Shown here one piece after another: positions 53,126-61,451 of a stretch of 64,000 nt of DNA; the stretch's first letter is position 1; each line of letters begins with the position of its first letter. Origin of the DNA: Phocaeicola abscessus CCUG 55929 (GTDB taxonomy: Bacteria; Bacteroidota; Bacteroidia; Bacteroidales; Bacteroidaceae); contig NZ_HE997184.1 in assembly GCF_000312445.1 (NCBI RefSeq), forward strand, positions 9,346 through 73,345. Direction: 5' to 3'. The position numbers were made by a program, and so were the translations under genes. The notes beneath the pieces were generated by a model that was not told the origin of the DNA, searched no databases, and worked only from the letters and a program-made list of their open reading frames with translations.

Positions 53126-55018
53126 TCAGAACTGATAATATCGCTCCACATACTCGATGAAGGCGCTGTTGACCAATCTGACGCCTCCGGGAGTGGGATA
53201 ATCTCCGCTGAAATACCAGTCGCCCGAATGATTCGGACAAGCTTCGCGAAGTCCTTCCAAAGTTTGAAACACGATCTCCACTTTCGCCTGAATCTGATCG
53301 GCAGCGAGCAGTTCCACCATTTTTTCCGATATCTCTTCGGGCGTAAAAGGCGCATAGATCTCTTTCACATGGTTCACTCTCGCGGCGTCTTTCGAAGCGT
53401 CTTGCATTTTAGCTTTTTCATAAGTCCGCGAAATTACGTCCTTCATCTCGCGTTCCTTCAACAGTTCGATAGCGGCTTTAAAGGCGATGAACTGATCCAT
53501 GCTCGACATATCGATGCCGTAATAGTCGGGGTAACGGACTTGCGGGGAGGAAGAAACGATCACGATCTTTTTCGGATGCAATCGGTCGAGGATACGAATA
53601 ATGCTCTGCTTCAGGGTGGTACCGCGCACGATGCTGTCGTCGATGATCACCAAATTGTCTACGTAGGGAACCAGGCTTCCGTAAGTGATGTCGTAAACGT
53701 GTGCGGCCAAGTCGTTCCGGCTTTTTCCTTCCGCAATGAACGTGCGCAATTTGATATCCTTGATGGCCACCTTTTCGCTTCGGATACGCAGGGAGAGAAT
53801 CTGTTCCAGCGTTTCGTGCTCGAACAGGCGCTGCTCTCGCGAGAGCGTTTCGATCTGTCGTATCTTCAATCGGTTAAGATAGTTGTCGAAACCTTCCAGC
53901 ATACCGTAGAAAGCCACTTCGGCCGTATTCGGGATGAACGAGAATACCGTATGCCGAATATCGTAATCGATGGCTTTCAGCACCGGTTCGACTAATTTCT
54001 CGCCCAATTTTTTCCGTTCGCGATAAATATCGATATCGCTGCCTCGACTGAAGTAGATCCGTTCGAAAGAGCAGGCTCTTCGTTCTTCGGGCCGATTGAT
54101 CTGCACCAGACGCATCTTCCCCGCCTTGTTGATCAGGATCGACTCGCCCGGCCGCAGTTCGTTCACCCGTTCGAACGATACATTGAGGGCCGTTTGAATG
54201 ACGGGTCTCTCGCTGGCCACCACCATCAGCTCGTCGTCCATGTACCAAAACGCCGGGCGAATGCCCCAGGGATCGCGTACGGCAAAAGCCTCTCCGCTGC
54301 CGGTGATTCCGCAGACCACATAACCGCCGTCCCAATCCTTGCTGCTCGTCTTAAGTACGTTGGCCATATCGATGTGATCTTCGATATACCTTGTAACCGC
54401 CGTTCCCGCGAGTCCGTTCTCCTTGCTTTCCCTGAAAAGCCGTTCGGACTCCATGTCCAACCGATGGCTCACCTGCTCCAGCATCAGGTACGTATCGGAA
54501 CAGATGCGCGGGCTCATGCCTTGCGAGGTTATTTTTTCGAAGATTTCGTCCACATTGGTCAGATTGAAGTTACCGCACAAAGCGATGTTCTTCGCCAGCC
54601 AACTGTCGCGACGCAATAACGGATGCAGATACGAATTCCCTTTCTTTCCCGTGGTCGAATAGCGCAGATGCCCCAGATAAAGCTCTCCGGCAAAGGGCAG
54701 GCAGCGCCCGGCGTACGCGGCATCCCGAATCGCTTCGCCGGTCGGCTCCTTCAAAGCATCGTTCACCCTGTTGAAAATCTCGGTAATGGCGTCGGAACCC
54801 GGCGCGCGTTCCCGAAACATGAATTCTTCTCCAGGCGTCGCGTTCATCTTCACGCAGGCGAGGCCGGCTCCTTCCTGCCCGCGGTTGTGCTGCTTTTCCA
54901 TCAACAGATACAGCTTGTTGAGTCCGTACATCCAGGTGCCGTACTTCTCCTGGTAATGCTCCAAGGGTTTCAGCAGGCGAATAAGCGCTACGCCGCATTC
55001 ATGCTTTAAAGGTTCCAT
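53126..55018 (-). CDS. purF: Amidophosphoribosyltransferase-like class II glutamine amidotransferase
   Basis: The protein has 630 residues from the ATG at 55018. The N-terminus MEPLKHECGVALIRL places a candidate nucleophile cysteine at residue 8 of a class II glutamine amidotransferase domain, after a short propeptide as in PurF. Further motifs are KQHNRGQEGAGLACVK and LYLGHLRYSTTGKKG. The C-terminal half has the PRPP-binding loop NLVIIDDSIVRGTTLKQSII. PurF makes phosphoribosylamine, the first step of purine synthesis. The protein is longer than typical PurF (about 470-500), so a specialised paralogue is possible. Confidence 0.85.
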   Translation of the reverse strand: MEPLKHECGVALIRLLKPLEHYQEKYGTWMYGLNKLYLLMEKQHNRGQEGAGLACVKMNATPGEEFMFRERAPGSDAITEIFNRVNDALKEPTGEAIRDAAYAGRCLPFAGELYLGHLRYSTTGKKGNSYLHPLLRRDSWLAKNIALCGNFNLTNVDEIFEKITSQGMSPRICSDTYLMLEQVSHRLDMESERLFRESKENGLAGTAVTRYIEDHIDMANVLKTSSKDWDGGYVVCGITGSGEAFAVRDPWGIRPAFWYMDDELMVVASERPVIQTALNVSFERVNELRPGESILINKAGKMRLVQINRPEERRACSFERIYFSRGSDIDIYRERKKLGEKLVEPVLKAIDYDIRHTVFSFIPNTAEVAFYGMLEGFDNYLNRLKIRQIETLSREQRLFEHETLEQILSLRIRSEKVAIKDIKLRTFIAEGKSRNDLAAHVYDITYGSLVPYVDNLVIIDDSIVRGTTLKQSIIRILDRLHPKKIVIVSSSPQVRYPDYYGIDMSSMDQFIAFKAAIELLKEREMKDVISRTYEKAKMQDASKDAARVNHVKEIYAPFTPEEISEKMVELLAADQIQAKVEIVFQTLEGLREACPNHSGDWYFSGDYPTPGGVRLVNSAFIEYVERYYQF

Positions 55019-55039
55019 CGATCTTGCTATTTTTCTGCG

Positions 55040-55047
55040 TAAAGATA
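55040..55047 (-). promoter_or_regulatory. Candidate -7 box of the purF-like gene
   Basis: Minus-strand TATCTTTA differs from the consensus at the last base; transcription would start near 55033, 15 nt before the ATG. Confidence 0.35.
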
Positions 55048-55226
55048 CGACAGATCGAGAAAACAATCGTCATCGTCGACCAGATTTTTTAGCAAGGAAT
55101 AAAGATCAGCGGCTGTGAGCAGATTTACAGCCACCCGAGGGAAAAGCACTCCCGCCCATCGATCTCCCTTTAACTTGAATTATGAAAAACAAAAGGATTA
55201 TCACGCTTTTTCCATCGGAAAAGTTG

Positions 55227-55234
55227 TAATTTTG
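55227..55234 (+). promoter_or_regulatory. -7 box of the coiled-coil membrane protein gene
   Basis: TAATTTTG matches TAnnTTTG and sits 22 nt before the ATG at 55257. No -33 TTTG is visible at the expected distance. Confidence 0.5.
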
Positions 55235-55256
55235 CCTTGTCAAACGAAAGAAAACG

Positions 55257-56126
55257 ATGGATAAAAGTAAGAAATTGACCGGTGTCATCCTATGGCTGCT
55301 GCTCATCCTCGGAGGCGTATCCTATTACGCGTTCCGCCAAAAGCGAGCCAACACAGCGATGCAACAACTCTACGACGTGGAAAAGGAAGAAATGGAGAAC
55401 GAGTACAGTTCGTTCGCCACCCAATACGACGAATTGCAAGTGCAGATAAACAACGACTCCATCCGCCAGAAATTAGAAGAAGAAAAACTGAAAACCCAGC
55501 GACTGCTCGAAGAACTTCGGCAGGTGAAGACTAGCGACGCCAACGAGATCATGCGATTGAAGAAAGAGTTGAAGACCGTACGCGCCGTCCTGCGCAGCTA
55601 TATCGTACAAATCGATTCTCTGAACAAGATCAACGAGGCGCTCACTACGGAGAATAAACAGGTAAAACGCCAATACCACGAAGCGACCCGACAGATCAGC
55701 ACGCTGGCGCAAGAGAAGAAGCACCTGAACGAAAAAGTAAATCTGGCTTCCCAACTGGATGCCACCGCCATCGTGGTCACCCCTAAAAATAAAAGGGGGA
55801 AAACCGAGCCGAAAGTGAGCAGGGTGAAAAGCATCGCCATCAGCTTTACCATCGTCAAGAACATCACCGCCAAGACGGGAGAGCGAACCGTTTATATTCA
55901 ACTGACCAAACCCGACCGCGAAGTACTGACCAAAGATTCGGGAACGTTCCCCTACGAAAACAAAAACCTCGCTTATTCCATCAAAAAATACATCGAATAC
56001 ACGGGCGAAGAACAGACCGTCACCGTGTACTGGAACGTAGAGGAATATTTGCCGGCAGGAACCTACCAGGTCTATATCTTTACGGAAGGAACCCTGATCG
56101 GCCAGCAATCGTTTGCCATGCAATAG
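55257..56126 (+). CDS. Membrane-anchored coiled-coil protein of unknown function
   Basis: No named family is recognised. The 289-residue protein has a short basic N-terminus, one membrane segment (about 8-25) and a long heptad-like coiled coil (about 35-165; KLEEEKLKTQRLLEELRQV, RQISTLAQEKKHLNEKV). A globular beta-rich C-terminal domain follows (about 185-289; SIAISFTIVKNITAKTGERT, ending GTLIGQQSFAMQ). The layout suggests a periplasmic spacer carrying a small sensing or binding domain. It is monocistronic; a GCCCCG/CGGGGC hairpin overlaps its stop. Confidence 0.8.
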   Translation: MDKSKKLTGVILWLLLILGGVSYYAFRQKRANTAMQQLYDVEKEEMENEYSSFATQYDELQVQINNDSIRQKLEEEKLKTQRLLEELRQVKTSDANEIMRLKKELKTVRAVLRSYIVQIDSLNKINEALTTENKQVKRQYHEATRQISTLAQEKKHLNEKVNLASQLDATAIVVTPKNKRGKTEPKVSRVKSIAISFTIVKNITAKTGERTVYIQLTKPDREVLTKDSGTFPYENKNLAYSIKKYIEYTGEEQTVTVYWNVEEYLPAGTYQVYIFTEGTLIGQQSFAMQ

Positions 56127-56159
56127 CCCCGTTCGGATTCCGGGCTCCGCCCTCGGGGC
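56126..56159 (+). terminator. Hairpin at the end of the coiled-coil gene
   Basis: GCCCCG (56126-56131) pairs with CGGGGC (56154-56159), with a further CGGGC/GCCC-type arm in the loop. No T run follows, so termination would be weak; the larger palindrome at 56220-56292 may do this job. Confidence 0.35.
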
Positions 56160-56183
56160 GAAGTACACGGCAGAAAAGATAAT

Positions 56184-56292
56184 GCGTAGGCACGCGTCGA
56201 AAATTTCGCAGGCACGAAGCCTCCGTTTCGTAGGCATAAAAAAATTGTTAACGTGCCTACGTTAACAATTTTTTATAAGCATGAAACGGAGG
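56184..56292. repeat. Long palindrome with flanking CGTAGGCAC repeats
   Basis: CCTCCGTTTC (56220-56229) pairs with GAAACGGAGG (56283-56292). Inside this, ATAAAAAAATTGTTAACG pairs with CGTTAACAATTTTTTAT around a TGCCTA loop, so 73 bp form one nearly perfect hairpin. Short direct copies CGTAGGCACG, CGCAGGCACG and CGTAGGCAT lie at about 56185, 56207 and 56229, spaced 22-23 bp, and the loop contains the inverted copy TGCCTACG. It may be a strong two-way terminator or a small non-autonomous mobile repeat. Confidence 0.7.
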
Positions 56293-56429
56293 AGCCGAAA
56301 CGCTCGCAATCGGTTTCCATGCCGATGAGGCGGACGAAGAGCCGTTCCGACTATCCTTTTTTCTTTCCCAAAAGTCGGTTTTACCTTTTCTTTTGATTTC
56401 GTTCGCATGCGGAATAAGCAAAATAGTAT

Positions 56430-56437
56430 TATCTTTG
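56430..56437 (+). promoter_or_regulatory. -7 box of the tolC-hlyD-ABC-2 operon
   Basis: TATCTTTG places transcription start near 56444, before the ATG at 56479, and rules out the longer frame opening at 56407. Confidence 0.55.
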
Positions 56438-56478
56438 CAATCAAAACCCATAATAAACCACCAAATAGCATTCAAGAC

Positions 56479-57945
56479 ATGAAGAAGATTCTGCCTGTTG
56501 TTCTATTCCTCCATCTCTCTACCGGCCTTTTTGCACAAAGAGTGCTCAACTTAGACAGCTGTCGGGCGTTGGCCATGAAGAACAACAAAGATCTGCTCAT
56601 CGCGGGCGAAAAGATCACGTCCGCTCATTACCAGAAAAAAGCGGCATTTACCCATTTCCTCCCCAAGCTCGACGCCTACGGCACCTACATGCGTACCAAT
56701 AAAGAACTTTCTATCTTGAGTGACGAGCAGAAAAACGCACTCGGTCAATGGGGAACTGCCACCCAAACCAAATTGCAAGAAACCCTCCGGCAAATGGCCG
56801 AAACGAATCCGGCGATTGCGCAATTGCTCCAACCCTTATCATCCCTGTTGCCCGGCATAGGGACTTCGCTCAACAGAATCGGACAAGGCCTCGCAGAGGC
56901 ATTCCGTACCGATACCAGAAACAGCTATGCCGGAGCCGTTTCGCTCACCCAACCCATCTTTATGGGAGGCAAGATCGCAGCTTACCACAAAATCACCAAA
57001 TACGTCGAACAACTGACGAAGACACAATACGAAACGGGGGCGGAAGAACTGATTTTAAGCACCGACCAAGCCTATTGGCAAGTGGTCTCGTTAGCCCATA
57101 AGAAAAACTTGGCGGTCAGCTATCTGGAATTAGTCAAACACCTGGACGGCGACGTGGATAAAATGATAGCCGAAGGCCTCGCCACGAAAGCCGACGGACT
57201 GACGGTGAAAGTAAAAGTGAACGAAGCGGAAATGACGCTGACCAAGGTATCCGACGGACTGAGCCTTTCGAGAATGGTCCTCTGTCAACTCTGCGGTATC
57301 CCTTTGGACGCAGAAATCCAACTAACCGACGAACACGAGGAAACATTACCGCTCTCTCCCGTCACGGCGACAGCCGACGTTTCCACGGCATGGAGCCGGC
57401 GGAGCGAACTCAAGAGCCTGGAACTGGCTACCCGCATCTACGATCAAAAGGTAAACGTCACCCGCGCCGATTTCCTGCCGTCCGTTGCCCTGTCGGCCAA
57501 TTACCTCGTCACCAATCCGTCCCTGTGGAATGGCTTTGAGAAGAAATTCAGGGGGACGTGGGCCCTGGGCCTCGTCGTAAAAATACCCATTTGGAATTGG
57601 GGAGAAGGTTATTACAAGGTGAAAGCCGCTAAAGCCGACGCCCGCATTACCCGTTATCAATTAGCCGACGTGAGGGAGAAAGTAGCATTGCAAGTCAATC
57701 AAGCCTCTTTCAAGGTCAACGAAGCCCACAAAAAATTAGCCCTGGCCATCAAGAACTTGGAAAAAGCCGACGAAAATCTCCATTACGCCAACGTAGGATT
57801 CAACGAAGGAGTGATTCCCGTAAGCCATCTGCTCGAAGCGCAAACGGCATGGTTGTCGGCGCGATCGGAAAAAATAGATGCTCAGATCGACGTCAGGCTG
57901 ACGGACGTCTATTTGCGCAAGTCGTTAGGAACATTAAATCATTAA
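56479..57945 (+). CDS. TolC-family outer-membrane efflux protein
   Basis: This 488-residue protein has a signal peptide (MKKILPVVLFLHLSTGLFAQ) and two TolC-type helical repeats. LNLDSCRALAMKNNKDLLIA opens the first, and VNVTRADFLPSVALSANYLV and WNWGEGYYKVKAAKADARIT lie in the second. TolC trimers form the outer-membrane channel and periplasmic tunnel. It is followed after 6 bp by an HlyD adaptor and two ABC-2 permeases, which together make an envelope-spanning export system. Confidence 0.93.
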   Translation: MKKILPVVLFLHLSTGLFAQRVLNLDSCRALAMKNNKDLLIAGEKITSAHYQKKAAFTHFLPKLDAYGTYMRTNKELSILSDEQKNALGQWGTATQTKLQETLRQMAETNPAIAQLLQPLSSLLPGIGTSLNRIGQGLAEAFRTDTRNSYAGAVSLTQPIFMGGKIAAYHKITKYVEQLTKTQYETGAEELILSTDQAYWQVVSLAHKKNLAVSYLELVKHLDGDVDKMIAEGLATKADGLTVKVKVNEAEMTLTKVSDGLSLSRMVLCQLCGIPLDAEIQLTDEHEETLPLSPVTATADVSTAWSRRSELKSLELATRIYDQKVNVTRADFLPSVALSANYLVTNPSLWNGFEKKFRGTWALGLVVKIPIWNWGEGYYKVKAAKADARITRYQLADVREKVALQVNQASFKVNEAHKKLALAIKNLEKADENLHYANVGFNEGVIPVSHLLEAQTAWLSARSEKIDAQIDVRLTDVYLRKSLGTLNH

Positions 57946-57951
57946 AAAGAT

Positions 57952-58938
57952 ATGACAGAAAGATCACAAATCAACAATATGTTGATCGCATTTCTCGCAT
58001 TAGCCGCAGTCATTGTTATCGTATCGCTCATCGGTTTCTTTACATTCAGCAAAGGCCCGGAAATCATTCAGGGACAAGCCGAAGCGGACGAATACCGCGT
58101 ATCCAGCAAAGTTCCCTCGCGTGTACTGGAACTTAAAGTTCGGGAAGGAGACAAGGTGAAAGCCGGCGACACGTTGGTCATCCTGGAAGCACCCGAGGTC
58201 ATGGCAAAGTTAAAGCAGGCACACGCTGCCGAAAGCGCCGCCCAGGCCATCAGCGACAAAGCGCAGCGCGGCACGCGCGAAGAACAGTTACAAGCGGCTT
58301 ACGAGCTCTGGCAAAAGGCGAAAGCCGGCCTCGAGATCGCAGAGAAATCGTATCGCCGCGTCGATCGGTTATTCCAACAGGGAGTCATGTCCGCTCAGAA
58401 AAGAGATGAGGCAAAAGCCAACTACGACGCGATGATCGCTACGGAAAAGGCGGCCGACTCGCAATACCAAATGGCTAAAAACGGCGCTCGAAGAGAAGAT
58501 AAAGCCGCCGCAGCCGCCCAGGTGGAACGGGCGAAAGGCGCCGTGGCAGAAGTCGCTTCCTATATGAACGAAACGATCTTGACGGCGGCAGCTGACGGAG
58601 AGGTGACCGAAATCTTTCCCAAAGTCGGAGAGTTAGTCGGAACGGGCGCGCCGATCATGAACATCACTCGCTTGGACGATATGTGGATTACCTTCAACGT
58701 GCGGGAAGATTTTCTAAAAGACTTCGAAGTCGGCGCCGAAGTGAACGCCTTCGTCCCCGCTTTCCAAAAAGAGATTCGACTGAAGATTACTTACATGAAG
58801 GATCTGGGCACTTATGCCGCATGGAAAGCGACAAAAACGCAAGGACAGTATGACATGAAGACTTTCGAGGTGAAAGCCGTACCCGTCGAACGAACAAAAG
58901 GACTGCGTCCCGGTATGAGCGCCATTATCGAAAAATAA
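57952..58938 (+). CDS. HlyD-family membrane-fusion (adaptor) protein
   Basis: This 328-residue periplasmic adaptor has an N-terminal membrane anchor (about 10-30). It has the biotinyl-lipoyl-like parts VSSKVPSRVLELKVREGDKV and AADGEVTEIFPKVGELVGTG, a helical hairpin between them (about 85-195), and a beta-barrel domain ending KGLRPGMSAIIEK. It links the ABC-2 permeases to the TolC-like channel. Gaps of 6 bp on both sides show a tight operon. Confidence 0.93.
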   Translation: MTERSQINNMLIAFLALAAVIVIVSLIGFFTFSKGPEIIQGQAEADEYRVSSKVPSRVLELKVREGDKVKAGDTLVILEAPEVMAKLKQAHAAESAAQAISDKAQRGTREEQLQAAYELWQKAKAGLEIAEKSYRRVDRLFQQGVMSAQKRDEAKANYDAMIATEKAADSQYQMAKNGARREDKAAAAAQVERAKGAVAEVASYMNETILTAAADGEVTEIFPKVGELVGTGAPIMNITRLDDMWITFNVREDFLKDFEVGAEVNAFVPAFQKEIRLKITYMKDLGTYAAWKATKTQGQYDMKTFEVKAVPVERTKGLRPGMSAIIEK

Positions 58939-58944
58939 AGCGTC

Positions 58945-60120
58945 ATGCGCATTTCGATACTCGTTCGCATAGTACAAATCGCCAAGCGGGAGATCTTCTT
59001 CATCGCCACGAGACCGCTATACATGTTCAGCATGATCATAGCGCCTCTGTTTTGCTATCTCTTCTTCACCACCTTAATGGGGAAGGGACTTCCCACCGAT
59101 ATGCCTCTGGGCATCGTAGATTTAGACAATACCGCCACTACTCGAAACATCATCCGCAATCTGGACGCTTTCCAGCAGACAAAGATCGCCAAACGCTATC
59201 CGAGCTTCACCGATGCGCGGCTCGACATGCAAAAGGGCTCTATCTATGCTTTCTACTACATTCCGGAAGGCACTACGGAAAAAGCCCTCGCCGGTCGGCA
59301 ACCCAAAGTTTCTTTCTACATGAATTATTCCTATCTGATCGCCGGTTCATTGCTGTACAAAGATCAACGTACCATGACGGAATTGGCTAACGGCGCGATC
59401 GGAAGAGCGACACTCCGAGCCAAAGGTTATACGGACGAACAGGCTCAGGCGCTTTTGCAGCCCATCGTCATCGATACGCATGCGCTCCACAACCCTTGGC
59501 TGAACTACTCCGTATACCTCAGCAATACGTTGATTCCCGGCATACTGATGTTGCTGATTTTCCTGACTACCATCTACACGATAGGCAGCGAATTGAAGCA
59601 AGGAACGCAGAAAGAATGGATGCGCATGGCCAATAACTCCATCACGGTAGCCCTTACGGGGAAATTATTGCCTCAGACCGTTACTTATTTCATCATGGCT
59701 GCGGGGTTCAATGCCTACCTGTACGGATTTCTACATTTTCCCTGTAACAGTGGCATCATCCCGATGCTTTTTACAGGGTTGCTTTTAGTGTTGGCCTCCC
59801 AAGCGTTCGGGATTTTCCTTTTCGGCGCAATAGGCACGATGCGCATGGCATTGAGCGTGGCATCCCTTTGGGGAGTCCTCTCGTTCTCCATTTGCGGAAT
59901 GAGTTTTCCTACGATGGCCATGCATCCCATCCTCCAGGGCCTGGCCTATATCTTTCCTTTAAGGCATTACTATCTGCTGTACGTCGATTTGGCACTCAAC
60001 GGTTATCCGATGATCTATGCCTGGCATTCCGTCGTAGCGCTACTGCTGTTTATGCTGTTGCCTTTCCTTATCATCAAACATTTGAATACCATCATCACCG
60101 AATACAAATACATTCCTTAG
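58945..60120 (+). CDS. ABC-2-type transport permease, first
   Basis: This 391-residue permease has one N-terminal membrane segment (about 18-40), a large extracytoplasmic domain (about 45-180; PLGIVDLDNTATTRNIIRN) and five or so C-terminal segments (190-385; TLIPGILMLLIFLTTIYTIG). This is the YhhJ/YbhR-like ABC-2 layout. It has no nucleotide-binding domain and none is encoded in the operon. It forms a pair with the next gene, which has the same plan. Confidence 0.9.
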   Translation: MRISILVRIVQIAKREIFFIATRPLYMFSMIIAPLFCYLFFTTLMGKGLPTDMPLGIVDLDNTATTRNIIRNLDAFQQTKIAKRYPSFTDARLDMQKGSIYAFYYIPEGTTEKALAGRQPKVSFYMNYSYLIAGSLLYKDQRTMTELANGAIGRATLRAKGYTDEQAQALLQPIVIDTHALHNPWLNYSVYLSNTLIPGILMLLIFLTTIYTIGSELKQGTQKEWMRMANNSITVALTGKLLPQTVTYFIMAAGFNAYLYGFLHFPCNSGIIPMLFTGLLLVLASQAFGIFLFGAIGTMRMALSVASLWGVLSFSICGMSFPTMAMHPILQGLAYIFPLRHYYLLYVDLALNGYPMIYAWHSVVALLLFMLLPFLIIKHLNTIITEYKYIP

Positions 60121-60131
60121 CAAGCTCGGAC

Positions 60132-61370
60132 ATGAAGAAACTCAGAGAAATAATATCGGAAGGTTTTATCGATACGTGCTATGTCTTCTGGAAAGAAATG
60201 CAGCACGTCTTCAAGGATCAAGGAATCCTGATTTTCTTCATACTGGTGCCCTTAGGCTATCCCATCCTGTATGCTTTCATCTATACCAACGAGGTCGTCC
60301 GCGAAGTCCCGGCCGCCGTAGTCGACTGCAGTCACTCTTCGTTAAGCCGCGAATTCATAAGGAAAGTGGATGCCACTTCCGACATCCGGATCACTTCCTA
60401 TTGCAGCGATATGGAAGAAGCTAAACTTCTGATGAAAGATACCCGCATATACGGCATCATCTACATCCCCGAAGACTTCAGCGACCAAATCGTCAAAGAG
60501 GCACAAACCTACGTTACGATCTATTGCAACATGGCCGGATTGCTGTATTACAAAGCCATGCTCACGGCCACGACCAACGTGTCGCTGGAAATGAACAACC
60601 GTATCCAAATAGCACATGCCGGAAAGACCACCGCGAGAGAAGAGGCAGTCAGTGCTACCGCTTTGGCATACGAGGATGTCTCTCTCTTCAATCCTCAAAA
60701 CGGATTTGCCAGTTTTCTCATCCCTGCCGTACTGATGTTGATTATTCAACAGACGTTGCTGTTGGGGATCGGACTCTCCGCCGGAACAGCCAGAGAAAGC
60801 AATCGCTTCCGCGACCTGATTCCGATGAGCCGCCACTATCACGGCACCTTGCGCATCGTCTTGGGAAAATCGTCGGCGTACCTGATGGTTTACGTACTCA
60901 TGACCGCCTACATGCTTTGTCTGATACCTAAGATGTTCGGTCTGGTGCAAATCGCTCAACCGACGACGTTGGCGGTGTTCATGTTTCCTTACCTGATAGC
61001 CTGCATCTTCTTCGCCATGACATGCTCCATCTTTATCCATCACCGCGAAGCTTGTTTCATCATCTATGTCTGTACTTCCGTACCTCTCCTTTTCATTTCC
61101 GGAATTTCGTGGCCGTCGACCGCCATCCCCACCTTTTGGAAAGTCGTTTCGTGGATCTTCCCCTCTACATGGGGTGTCAACGGATTCGTGCAGATAAATA
61201 ACATGGGAGCTTCGTTCAACGAGGTTATGCGGGAGTATCAGATTTTATGGCTGCAGGCCGGATGCTACTTTATCACGACCTGTATCGTTTATCGCTGGCA
61301 AATCATTACCAGTAAAAAACATATTCATAGACGACTGATCGAATTGCGGAGAAAGATTAGGAAAAGATAA
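60132..61370 (+). CDS. ABC-2-type transport permease, second
   Basis: This 412-residue permease starts at 60132, 11 bp after the first. It shares the same plan: an N-terminal helix, an extracytoplasmic domain (VREVPAAVVDCSHSSLSREF) and a C-terminal membrane block (GFASFLIPAVLMLIIQQTLL; SGISWPSTAIPTFWKVVSWI). The open frame extends back to 59868 inside the previous gene, but the ATG at 60132 gives the normal N-terminus. It closes the operon, which has no ATPase gene. Confidence 0.9.
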   Translation: MKKLREIISEGFIDTCYVFWKEMQHVFKDQGILIFFILVPLGYPILYAFIYTNEVVREVPAAVVDCSHSSLSREFIRKVDATSDIRITSYCSDMEEAKLLMKDTRIYGIIYIPEDFSDQIVKEAQTYVTIYCNMAGLLYYKAMLTATTNVSLEMNNRIQIAHAGKTTAREEAVSATALAYEDVSLFNPQNGFASFLIPAVLMLIIQQTLLLGIGLSAGTARESNRFRDLIPMSRHYHGTLRIVLGKSSAYLMVYVLMTAYMLCLIPKMFGLVQIAQPTTLAVFMFPYLIACIFFAMTCSIFIHHREACFIIYVCTSVPLLFISGISWPSTAIPTFWKVVSWIFPSTWGVNGFVQINNMGASFNEVMREYQILWLQAGCYFITTCIVYRWQIITSKKHIHRRLIELRRKIRKR

Positions 61371-61421
61371 CTCCCTCTGTTATTTTCTGCAAAAGGATAA
61401 CCATCTTTCCGCACTTTTCCT

Positions 61422-61429
61422 TATCTTTG
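61422..61429 (+). promoter_or_regulatory. -7 box of the MsbA-like gene
   Basis: TATCTTTG lies 23 nt before the ATG at 61452, showing that this exporter has its own promoter and is not just the end of the TolC-HlyD operon. Confidence 0.55.
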
Positions 61430-61451
61430 GCAGTCTAATAGAAGCATCAGC

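Noticed and set aside
59868-60131. N-terminal extension of the second ABC-2 permease
   Set aside because: It lies inside the preceding permease gene in another frame and gives a non-membrane, non-family N-terminus.
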